Source: an uncultured Planctomycetota bacterium (GTDB taxonomy: Bacteria > Planctomycetota > Planctomycetia > Pirellulales > UBA1268). From it: a stretch of 5,321 nt of DNA. The stretch covers positions 1 to 5,321 of the forward strand of contig CAJQGO010000005.1 of the NCBI GenBank assembly GCA_905477565.1, given 5' to 3'. The notes under the pieces were generated by a model, which did not search any database, was not told where the DNA came from, and worked only from the letters and a program-made list of their open reading frames with translations. This document shows, in pieces, positions 1 to 5,321 of this stretch. The first letter of the stretch is position 1, and every line of letters begins with the position of its first letter. The position numbers and the translations under genes were made by a program.

Positions 1-1403
1 ATAAAACCACAGAGTCCGGGCAGTCCCAAGCCAGCGAAGAAGATAACTATTGCCAACCCACTGTAGACGGGCATCTTGCCGAAAATCCCACCGAACTCAT
101 TTAAGTTTCGATGATGAACACGGTCATAAAGCACTCCCACCATAAAGAACATGCCAGCGGAACTGATTCCATGAGCAAGCATTTGGAACATGGCCCCATT
201 CACACCCTGAGCCCAGAACTCCCAACGATACTCCTGCCCTGCTACGGCACTCCAGACGCCAAGCCCAAGCATCACGTAACCCATATGACTGACTGAACTA
301 TATGCAACCATGCGTTTGAAGTCTGTTTGGGCAAGAGCAGCAAAGGCTCCGTAGACCATTGACACAACGCCTACGCCACAAACCAGCCACGCCAAAGACA
401 AGCCTGCACCGGGACAGATCGGATAACAAATACGCAGGATGCCATACCCACCAAGTTTCAATAAGACTCCGGCCAAGATCATTGAAATTGGCGTTGGAGC
501 TTCGACATGTGCATCAGGCAGCCATGTATGCACCGGAAAGACCGGTACTTTGATAACAAAACCGATGAGAAGTAGCAGAAAAGCCCAAGTCTCAAGACTC
601 ATTCCAAGCCAGACGGTTACTGCTGCGAATGGGGAGTTCGGCAATTGACCAACAGCAGCCAACGCCATCAGATTGAACGTATGGACAGCACTTTCAGCAG
701 AACGTAATGCCGCTATCTCCTGGGTTGCTGTTGAAGGCTGCACTACATGTGTCGCAATAAGCTGCTCATCAGAGAGCAACCGAACGTCGCTTGTAAAGTA
801 CAGCATGAGAATTGCTATGAGCATCAGCACGCTACCAAGCAATGTGTAAAGAAAAAACTTGATGGCCGCATACTCACGCCGTGGACCACCCCACACACCA
901 ATGAGAAAATACATCGGTAACAACATGACTTCCCAGAAAACATAGAACAGGAAGAAGTCAAGCGAAACAAAGACACCGAGCATGCCTGTCTCGAGCAGGA
1001 GAAACAGAATATGGTACGCCTTCACATGCTTTTTAATCGACCAACTTGCTGCAGCGGCCAACATGGAAATAAACGTAGTCAAAACAACGAGAGGCAGACT
1101 GATCCCATCAATACCTAGCAGATATTCAATGCCGAAAGACTCAATCCAAGGCAGTTTCACAACCCCCTGCATGCCCGCCTGCCCCACAATAAACTGCCCG
1201 GGACCAACGGCACCAAAAAACTGCGGTACAGCAATCCACAGAGACAACAGGAAGACAACAGCGGTAGTCGCGAGTGTGCTCCACCGAATGATTTCTTCAC
1301 GCGCTCTGGGGATAATCGGCAACGATAAACCTGCTGCCACAAGAGCAGGTAAAAAGACGATAAGTGTAAGCGGCCAAAAGGCGGGGTTCTCAGCGGGTGC
1401 CAT
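1..1403 (-). CDS. nuoM: NADH-quinone oxidoreductase subunit M, 3' end cut by the window edge
   Basis: Antiporter-like proton-pumping subunit of the complex I membrane arm. Reading from 1403 to base 1 gives 467 codons plus two bases with no stop, so the gene runs off the left edge and roughly the last membrane segments are missing. Visible landmarks are FWEVMLLPMYFLIGVWG with Glu158 (E. coli Glu144), KVPVFPVHTWLPDAH with Lys285 (E. coli Lys234), Lys316 in VLLKLGGYG (E. coli Lys265), TDFKRMVAYSSVSHMGY with Lys363, His411 in MLAHGISSAG and His430 in DRVHHRN. All are the proton-path residues expected of NuoM rather than NuoL or NuoN. About 37 extra residues lie between Glu158 and Lys285 compared with E. 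coli. The start is uncertain: ATG at 1403 has a weak GGA seven bases upstream, while an in-frame ATG at 1415 adds MEYH and has no visible Shine-Dalgarno. It follows nuoL closely and is probably co-transcribed with it. Confidence 0.95.
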   Translation of the reverse strand, partial: MAPAENPAFWPLTLIVFLPALVAAGLSLPIIPRAREEIIRWSTLATTAVVFLLSLWIAVPQFFGAVGPGQFIVGQAGMQGVVKLPWIESFGIEYLLGIDGISLPLVVLTTFISMLAAAASWSIKKHVKAYHILFLLLETGMLGVFVSLDFFLFYVFWEVMLLPMYFLIGVWGGPRREYAAIKFFLYTLLGSVLMLIAILMLYFTSDVRLLSDEQLIATHVVQPSTATQEIAALRSAESAVHTFNLMALAAVGQLPNSPFAAVTVWLGMSLETWAFLLLLIGFVIKVPVFPVHTWLPDAHVEAPTPISMILAGVLLKLGGYGILRICYPICPGAGLSLAWLVCGVGVVSMVYGAFAALAQTDFKRMVAYSSVSHMGYVMLGLGVWSAVAGQEYRWEFWAQGVNGAMFQMLAHGISSAGMFFMVGVLYDRVHHRNLNEFGGIFGKMPVYSGLAIVIFFAGLGLPGLCGF

Positions 1404-1432
1404 GTGATATTCCATGAACGGCGGGGGAAATT

Positions 1433-3904
1433 CTAACCAGCAAATGAAGTCCGAAACAAAAGTGTTGCAAGGACAAATATTGCGACAGTACCAACAACAA
1501 TAAACATTACATACTGGCGAAGGTTACCTGTCTGAACTCGCTTCAATTCAAGCCCAGCCTTCCAAGTAACACTGCCAGCTACATTCACAATGCCATCAAC
1601 AACCACTCGGTCAAACCAGGCATCCACGCTCGCAATCTGTCGAGCTGTCCAAGCAAGTGAATTAATCAACCGATCGATCACCTGAGTATCAATAGCACTT
1701 ATGAACCGTGCCACACCAAGTGTTGGCAGAACGAAGAGCACGTTATAAAGCTCATCAACGTACCATCTATGAACCAGAAAAGTATAAATTGGACGAGCTG
1801 CATGAGCGACAGCTACCGGTGACACCAGAGGCTTCAGATACATAGCCGCAGCAAGAAGAACACCGGCAAGTGCCGTCAGGAATGCTGTCAGTGTAGCCGT
1901 GACGTGAATCGCACCAACATGACTTTCGTGCTCAGCAGGCAACGTGATATTCCCAAGGATTCCCGCTGTTGTAATGGCCTCTGCAGTGCCGGCCGGACGT
2001 GATTGCTCCAGCAGGCTTTCAACGCCTAGCCCACCAGGCAATGCCCAGCCAGCGACAACAGCAAAAACAGCAAGAGCAACGAGTGGAGCCGTCATTACTC
2101 GGGGGGACTCATGGGCATGTTCAAAAACATGCTGATCGCGAGGCGATCCTGCAAACGTCATAAACCAGAGACGAAACATATAAAACGCCGTTATAAATGC
2201 CCCGCCTGCCACAGCTACGTAGAGAACTGAATGCTGGGGATTCGTCCGAGAAAAAAGAAGGGCTTGGGCGAGAATCGCATCTTTTGAATAGTAACCACTA
2301 AAGCCCAATACAAAGGGAACCCCTGCACCGATAATAGCAAGGCACCCAATGAGCATTGTCCAGGCTGTATACGGCATCACTTTTAAAAGACCACCCATCT
2401 TACGCATGTCATTTGTATGGCAAGCATGAATGACTGATCCCGAACACAAAAAGAGAAGGCTCTTAAAAAAAGCGTGGGTTATCAGATGAAAAAGGCCCGC
2501 CACCCATCCCCCTACACCAAGTGCAAGCATCATATAACCAAGTTGACTCACTGTTGAGTAGGCAAGCACACGCTTGATGTCGGTGGCCGTTATGGCGATT
2601 GTAGCAGCGATAAAAAGCGTTACGCCTCCGGTATACGCTATGACCAACAAAACATCTGGAGTGAGCACTGGAAAAAAACGTCCAACCAGGTACACGCCCG
2701 CAGCCACCATAGTGGCGGAGTGCACAAGGGCTGATACTGGTGTTGGTCCTTCCATTGCATCTGGCAACCAGACAAAAAGTGGGACCTGTGCACTCTTTCC
2801 CACACAGCCACAAAAAATACCAAGGCCTGCGACAAACAAAAGCCATCTTCCGTACCCTTGTTCACGCCAGCCCGGTACAGCAGCGGCAACTTCACGACGC
2901 AACTCACTTCTACTTGGATTGCCAGCAGCCATCTTCTCGATCTGATCAGCCGCAGCAAAAACCACTAGACCATCCGGCACCTGCTGCTCATGATGGTTTT
3001 CAGCAGGTCGAACCAGTTCAAACAAGCCTGGCTCGACCTGATCTGTGGCTGAATTTACGCTGTCACCAAAATGCAATGTCCCAAGACCACCCCACAGTGC
3101 CATAAGGCCGATAAGCATGCCGAAGTCACCCACACGATTTACGATAAACGCTTTATTTGCAGCCGTTGATGCTGAATGGCGTTCAAAATAGAAGCCGATG
3201 AGAAACCAAGAACAGATACCGACCAATTCCCAAAAGATAAATACCATCGCAAGGTTGCCGGCTATTACTATCCCCAACATTGAAAAACAGAACAGGGAAA
3301 GTGCTTGAAAGAAACGATGGAAACGACCCTCTCGATGAAGTGGCTCACCTGTTGCGAGCTGAACTTCCGAGTCGGTCACATCATGAAGTTCATCATGCAT
3401 GTAGCCAGCAGCATAGATGTGGATGCACGTTGCAATGAAAGTAACCACAACGAACATCAGGACAGTTAACGAATCGATATACCACCCGATAGACAATCGA
3501 AGCGACCTACTTGCATAAAGCGTGTACCAATCGCCGGAATACGAGATCGAACTGACATGCTCTTCATGGCCACTTACATGACTACCTTCAGCATCACTGA
3601 GTCCCGGCGAACGGAACGCCACAGGCTGAACCGAACCAGACGATTGCCCGGCATCAGTTTTCATGACGGAAGCATGTCCCTCATCGTGGTGAGGTGATGG
3701 CACTGGATGGCCAGCCATTGTCCAAGCGACCAAGGCTACAAGCGACAGAAATAAAGAGGCACCAATAGCTGAAGTCGCAACCGTCGCGGCACCTTTTCCA
3801 TGAGCACCCATGCGGGTGCCAAAAAACAGAATCGCCACAAATGAAGCGAGTGGAATTAGCCATGCAATTCCGAGCAAAATTGGTAAGAGTTGTGCGGCAG
3901 CCAT
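1433..3904 (-). CDS. nuoL: NADH-quinone oxidoreductase subunit L, long form (823 aa)
   Basis: Distal antiporter-like proton-pumping subunit of complex I, bearing the long lateral helix that clamps the membrane arm. The core is complete. FWELVG carries Glu226 (E. coli Glu144). NRVGDFG carries Arg257 and Asp260. GKSAQVPLFVWLPDAM carries Lys370 (E. coli Lys229). TDIKRVLAYSTVSQLGYM carries Lys444. FHLITHAFFK carries His473, His477 and Lys481. FSGYYSKD carries Asp542 (E. coli Asp400). A WYVDELYN motif (714-721) comes before the C-terminal helix, and a last membrane segment lies near 798-817. Spacing from Lys370 to Asp542 matches E. coli within a residue, so the extra length lies elsewhere: a His/acid-rich loop at about 64-124, an insertion at about 170-196, a hydrophilic insertion of about 60 residues at 281-351, and extra sequence near 628-668. 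No strong Shine-Dalgarno precedes ATG 3904; only an AAGG about 16 nt upstream is seen. TAG stop. Intact, with no frameshift seen. Confidence 0.98.
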   Translation of the reverse strand: MAAAQLLPILLGIAWLIPLASFVAILFFGTRMGAHGKGAATVATSAIGASLFLSLVALVAWTMAGHPVPSPHHDEGHASVMKTDAGQSSGSVQPVAFRSPGLSDAEGSHVSGHEEHVSSISYSGDWYTLYASRSLRLSIGWYIDSLTVLMFVVVTFIATCIHIYAAGYMHDELHDVTDSEVQLATGEPLHREGRFHRFFQALSLFCFSMLGIVIAGNLAMVFIFWELVGICSWFLIGFYFERHSASTAANKAFIVNRVGDFGMLIGLMALWGGLGTLHFGDSVNSATDQVEPGLFELVRPAENHHEQQVPDGLVVFAAADQIEKMAAGNPSRSELRREVAAAVPGWREQGYGRWLLFVAGLGIFCGCVGKSAQVPLFVWLPDAMEGPTPVSALVHSATMVAAGVYLVGRFFPVLTPDVLLVIAYTGGVTLFIAATIAITATDIKRVLAYSTVSQLGYMMLALGVGGWVAGLFHLITHAFFKSLLFLCSGSVIHACHTNDMRKMGGLLKVMPYTAWTMLIGCLAIIGAGVPFVLGFSGYYSKDAILAQALLFSRTNPQHSVLYVAVAGGAFITAFYMFRLWFMTFAGSPRDQHVFEHAHESPRVMTAPLVALAVFAVVAGWALPGGLGVESLLEQSRPAGTAEAITTAGILGNITLPAEHESHVGAIHVTATLTAFLTALAGVLLAAAMYLKPLVSPVAVAHAARPIYTFLVHRWYVDELYNVLFVLPTLGVARFISAIDTQVIDRLINSLAWTARQIASVDAWFDRVVVDGIVNVAGSVTWKAGLELKRVQTGNLRQYVMFIVVGTVAIFVLATLLFRTSFAG

Positions 3905-3973
3905 TCTTTTATTTCGTAATACCTTTAAACACCCGAATGTACGCCCGGGGATTCAAAAATCCTGTGAATTCAA
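3905..3973 (-). other. nuoK-nuoL intergenic gap, no confirmed signal
   Basis: This 69-nt non-coding gap is the only one of any size in an otherwise overlapping or tightly spaced operon. Read on the minus strand it holds a perfect 8-bp palindrome TGAATTCA (3965-3972), a small inverted repeat GGATT/AATCC (3949-3962), a CCCGGG site (3944-3949) and an A-rich stretch just before the nuoL ATG. I found no convincing -35/-10 pair with normal spacing, no terminator with a T tract and no strong Shine-Dalgarno. It may simply be a spacer, or it may hold an mRNA processing or leader element for nuoL. Confidence 0.5.
3949..3962 (-). repeat. Small inverted repeat (possible 5-bp hairpin)
   Basis: On the minus strand GGATT pairs with AATCC across a TTTG tetraloop. 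The stem has only five base pairs and two of them are G-C pairs at one end. No T tract follows, so it does not look like an intrinsic terminator. A stem this short can easily arise by chance; it is listed because it is the clearest dyad in the only real gap of the operon. Confidence 0.25.
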
Positions 3974-4321
3974 TTACCCATGCAAGTCATCCGCTCGATC
4001 AACATCGACCGTAGCGTGGTTGTTATAAAAATTAAGTGTGATAGCCAGTGCCACAGCGGCTTCTGCTGCGGCCAGTAAAATAACAAACAGGGCCATCACT
4101 TCTCCATCAAGTCCGAGCACTGATCTACCATCTCCTGCAAGATACTCTGAACCAAAAGCAACGAAGTTGATATTTGCGCCATTGAGAACAAGTTCTATAC
4201 CCATGAGAACACCCAGTGCGTTGCGCTTGAGAGCCATGCAAACAACACCGCAGGTGAAGAGAACCGCGCCGACAACAAGATAGTGCGAAACACTCACGAC
4301 CCCACACAATACAAATGTCAT
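3974..4321 (-). CDS. nuoK: NADH-quinone oxidoreductase subunit K (115 aa)
   Basis: Small membrane subunit of complex I (MrpC/ND4L family) with three predicted membrane helices at about 14-31, 37-57 and 73-97. It forms part of the central proton channel next to NuoJ and NuoN. The two family glutamates are present: Glu43 in MGIELVLNGANINFVAF (E. coli Glu36) and Glu87 in LLAAAEAAVALA (E. coli Glu72). They are 44 residues apart rather than 36 as in E. coli, the extra residues falling in the loop around GDGRSVLGLDGE. The ATG start overlaps the nuoJ TGA stop as ATGA, and a strong GGGAGG sits six bases upstream, which together favour this start over an in-frame GTG at codon 9. TAA stop. The hydrophilic tail after residue 98 is ordinary for the family. 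Length is slightly above the usual 100-105 aa. Confidence 0.97.
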   Translation of the reverse strand: MTFVLCGVVSVSHYLVVGAVLFTCGVVCMALKRNALGVLMGIELVLNGANINFVAFGSEYLAGDGRSVLGLDGEVMALFVILLAAAEAAVALAITLNFYNNHATVDVDRADDLHG

Positions 4322-5013
4322 TTCGGGCCTCCCGCGACAAGAGTAGAGGAAGCAGCAACAGACGACATCGGCTTCGTTGAATCTGCAGAAGCGACTAAAT
4401 CAACTGAGCGAGGAACGCGACGCCGCTTTGCTCTCGCTAGATACGCCGCCCCAACTAAAACAACTAAGAGATGGACTGACACTATTTCAAAGGGAAGAAG
4501 ATATCCGCTCTTTGGTCGCACCAAGTTTTCTTCCTCAACCTGATCCACACGGACCCCAACAAGAGCCATGCCAAGAGGTGTTGCCGTCGGTGCAGTAGCC
4601 ACGCCTTGCCCCGACTTCTGCCACGACTCGATAGAAAATGCGGCCTGCACCAAAACGGCTAAAAGTGATGCTGCCAGAATGCCTGCAATGACTCGATCGC
4701 CTGCCGGCGTCCGCAGGGCAACCAACTGAGTCTGAGCTGTGAGCATCACACCAAATACAAGCAGAACTAACGTTCCACCAACATAAATCATCAATTGCAT
4801 AGCACCGACAAACTCTGCACCAGCCAGAAAAAAAAGACCGGCAGTAGCACCCAACGAAAGAACAAGGTGCAGTGCCATACGAACAACATTGTCCGAGAGC
4901 ACGACCATTACTGCTGCAACACACGCAACCCCAGCAAACAACAAAAAGAAAAAACCGTGCCAATCAAGAAACGCAAACAGATTTGTCGACAAGCCGAAGG
5001 CCTCGTGATTCAT
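4318..5013 (-). CDS. nuoJ: NADH-quinone oxidoreductase subunit J (231 aa)
   Basis: Membrane subunit of complex I (ND6 family) whose third helix links the quinone site to the proton channels. Predicted helices lie at about 20-39, 46-64, 68-91, 107-124 and 171-193. The signature GAEFVGAMQLMIYVGG (65-80) followed by TLVLLVFGVML is the conserved third helix; Tyr77 matches the conserved E. coli Tyr59. LLPFEIVSVHLLVVLVGA (172-189) is the characteristic last helix. The protein exceeds E. coli NuoJ (184 aa) through a longer loop between helices 4 and 5 (about 125-170) and a tail from about 195 that starts with a basic AKRRR and continues rich in Ser, Ala and Val. The start is supported by GGAGG seven bases upstream and the ATGA overlap with the nuoH stop. 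The stop overlaps nuoK in the same way. Confidence 0.96.
   Translation of the reverse strand: MNHEAFGLSTNLFAFLDWHGFFFLLFAGVACVAAVMVVLSDNVVRMALHLVLSLGATAGLFFLAGAEFVGAMQLMIYVGGTLVLLVFGVMLTAQTQLVALRTPAGDRVIAGILAASLLAVLVQAAFSIESWQKSGQGVATAPTATPLGMALVGVRVDQVEEENLVRPKSGYLLPFEIVSVHLLVVLVGAAYLARAKRRRVPRSVDLVASADSTKPMSSVAASSTLVAGGPK
4328..4333 (-). promoter_or_regulatory. Shine-Dalgarno of nuoK
   Basis: Minus-strand GGGAGG lies six bases before the nuoK ATG and inside the last codons of nuoJ. It is close to the ideal anti-16S match and spacing. It fixes the nuoK start and, with the ATGA overlap, suggests translational coupling to nuoJ. Confidence 0.8.
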
Positions 5014-5321
5014 CGCGACACCTCCACGATTCGACGTGATGGGACAATGTCACTTAAAGCGTCTTCATTTAACGGCTCTTGGTTAATACTTTGCTCAAGC
5101 CATCCCTCTCGCACACCGGCGGCATTCCGGAAACCGCCTGCAACAAGCCCTCCTGGAAGAAACAGCTGCCAAAGCATGACGCCGGCAAACATGGCGGCTG
5201 CAATCGGAGTGCAGTATTTCAAGCATGTCGTCATAACTTGGTCAATTCGCAATCGCGGTAACGTCCAGCGAATCCACATCATGACCAAGACGCCAGCTGT
5301 AGCCTTTAGGAAGAGGTTTAT
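5010..5321 (-). CDS. nuoH: NADH-quinone oxidoreductase subunit H, C-terminal 103 residues
   Basis: C-terminal end of the complex I subunit that forms the quinone-binding chamber at the foot of the peripheral arm (ND1 family). The frame is open to the right edge, where base 5321 is the first base of a codon, so the true start lies outside the window; the ATG and TTG codons near 5276-5288 are internal. The family motif WIRWTLPRLRIDQVM (residues 16-30 of the visible part) is the conserved segment before the last helix, and is diagnostic. A final membrane helix follows (about 37-55, ending near LWQLFLPGG). After it comes a soluble tail of about 45 residues, longer than the few residues usual after this helix, with acidic (NQEPLNEDALSD) and basic (PSRR) parts. 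The TGA stop overlaps the nuoJ ATG, so nuoJ follows directly with no nuoI between. Confidence 0.95.
   Translation of the reverse strand: MNLFLKATAGVLVMMWIRWTLPRLRIDQVMTTCLKYCTPIAAAMFAGVMLWQLFLPGGLVAGGFRNAAGVREGWLEQSINQEPLNEDALSDIVPSRRIVEVSR
5021..5025 (-). promoter_or_regulatory. Shine-Dalgarno of nuoJ
   Basis: Minus-strand GGAGG lies seven bases before the nuoJ ATG, within the last codons of nuoH. It is a textbook ribosome-binding site that decides the nuoJ start, and it implies re-initiation or coupling at the ATGA junction with nuoH. Confidence 0.8.

Noticed and set aside
982..1407. 141-codon plus-strand open frame antisense to nuoM
   Set aside because: It lies entirely opposite clearly conserved nuoM codons, shows no recognisable domain, and its rare-residue-rich composition is typical of an antisense shadow.
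2463..2958. Minus-strand out-of-frame open frames of 127 and 106 codons inside nuoL
   Set aside because: They are alternate frames of nuoL, rich in Cys, Arg and Trp, with no family resemblance. The true frame is continuous through the region, so no frameshift is involved.
2574..3105. Overlapping plus-strand open frames of about 120 codons opposite nuoL
   Set aside because: Two overlapping frames both lie opposite conserved nuoL sequence, with no motif and no credible ribosome-binding site; they are shadows.
3944..3949. CCCGGG and GAATTC palindromes as operator sites
   Set aside because: Single short palindromes are expected by chance and there is no repeated or extended dyad that would suggest a regulator site.
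3905..3973. An internal promoter for nuoL
   Set aside because: TTGAAT-like and TATTAC-like hexamers occur, but none pair with 16-18 nt spacing, so no promoter is annotated.
4535..4963. 142-codon Cys-rich minus-strand frame inside nuoJ
   Set aside because: The cysteines arise from out-of-frame reading of hydrophobic nuoJ codons. No spaced metal-binding motif is present, so it is not a hidden nuoI.
5010..5288. A separate 92-residue gene starting at TTG 5288
   Set aside because: The frame continues upstream to the window edge with nuoH-like sequence, and the protein carries the NuoH C-terminal motif, so it is the end of nuoH and not a small gene.

Overview
The window is one continuous minus-strand stretch of a respiratory complex I (NADH:quinone oxidoreductase, nuo) operon. 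It encodes only membrane-arm subunits. In transcription order, from high to low coordinates, these are the C-terminal end of nuoH (enters at the right edge), nuoJ, nuoK, nuoL, and most of nuoM (leaves at the left edge). No plus-strand gene, RNA gene, mobile element, CRISPR array or long repeat is supported. The plus-strand open frames are shadows of the nuo genes.

Layout: nuoH ends at 5010 and overlaps the nuoJ start by an ATGA tetranucleotide. nuoJ (5013-4318) overlaps nuoK (4321-3974) in the same way. A 69-nt non-coding gap (3905-3973) separates nuoK from the large nuoL (3904-1433). A further 17-29 nt, depending on the nuoM start chosen, separates nuoL from nuoM, which is open to base 1. 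nuoJ and nuoK have strong Shine-Dalgarno sequences; nuoL and nuoM do not.

How the genes work together: NuoH forms the quinone-site/membrane junction. NuoJ and NuoK form the central part of the hydrophilic axis. NuoL and NuoM are antiporter-like proton-pumping subunits. The glutamate, lysine and histidine residues of the proton path that I could locate are all present, so each subunit looks functional. nuoI, usually between nuoH and nuoJ, is absent from this position.

Organism: base composition looks balanced. NuoL is very long (823 aa against about 613 in E. coli), with a His/Asp/Glu-rich loop after the first membrane segments, a second insertion after a GYMH motif and a third of about 60 residues. 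From memory this pattern resembles planctomycete NuoL proteins (Pirellula/Rhodopirellula relatives), so I tentatively suggest Planctomycetota. This is recognition, not a search result. I found no evidence of an undescribed system here; the points of interest are gene order, lineage-specific insertions and a change in translation-initiation style along the operon.
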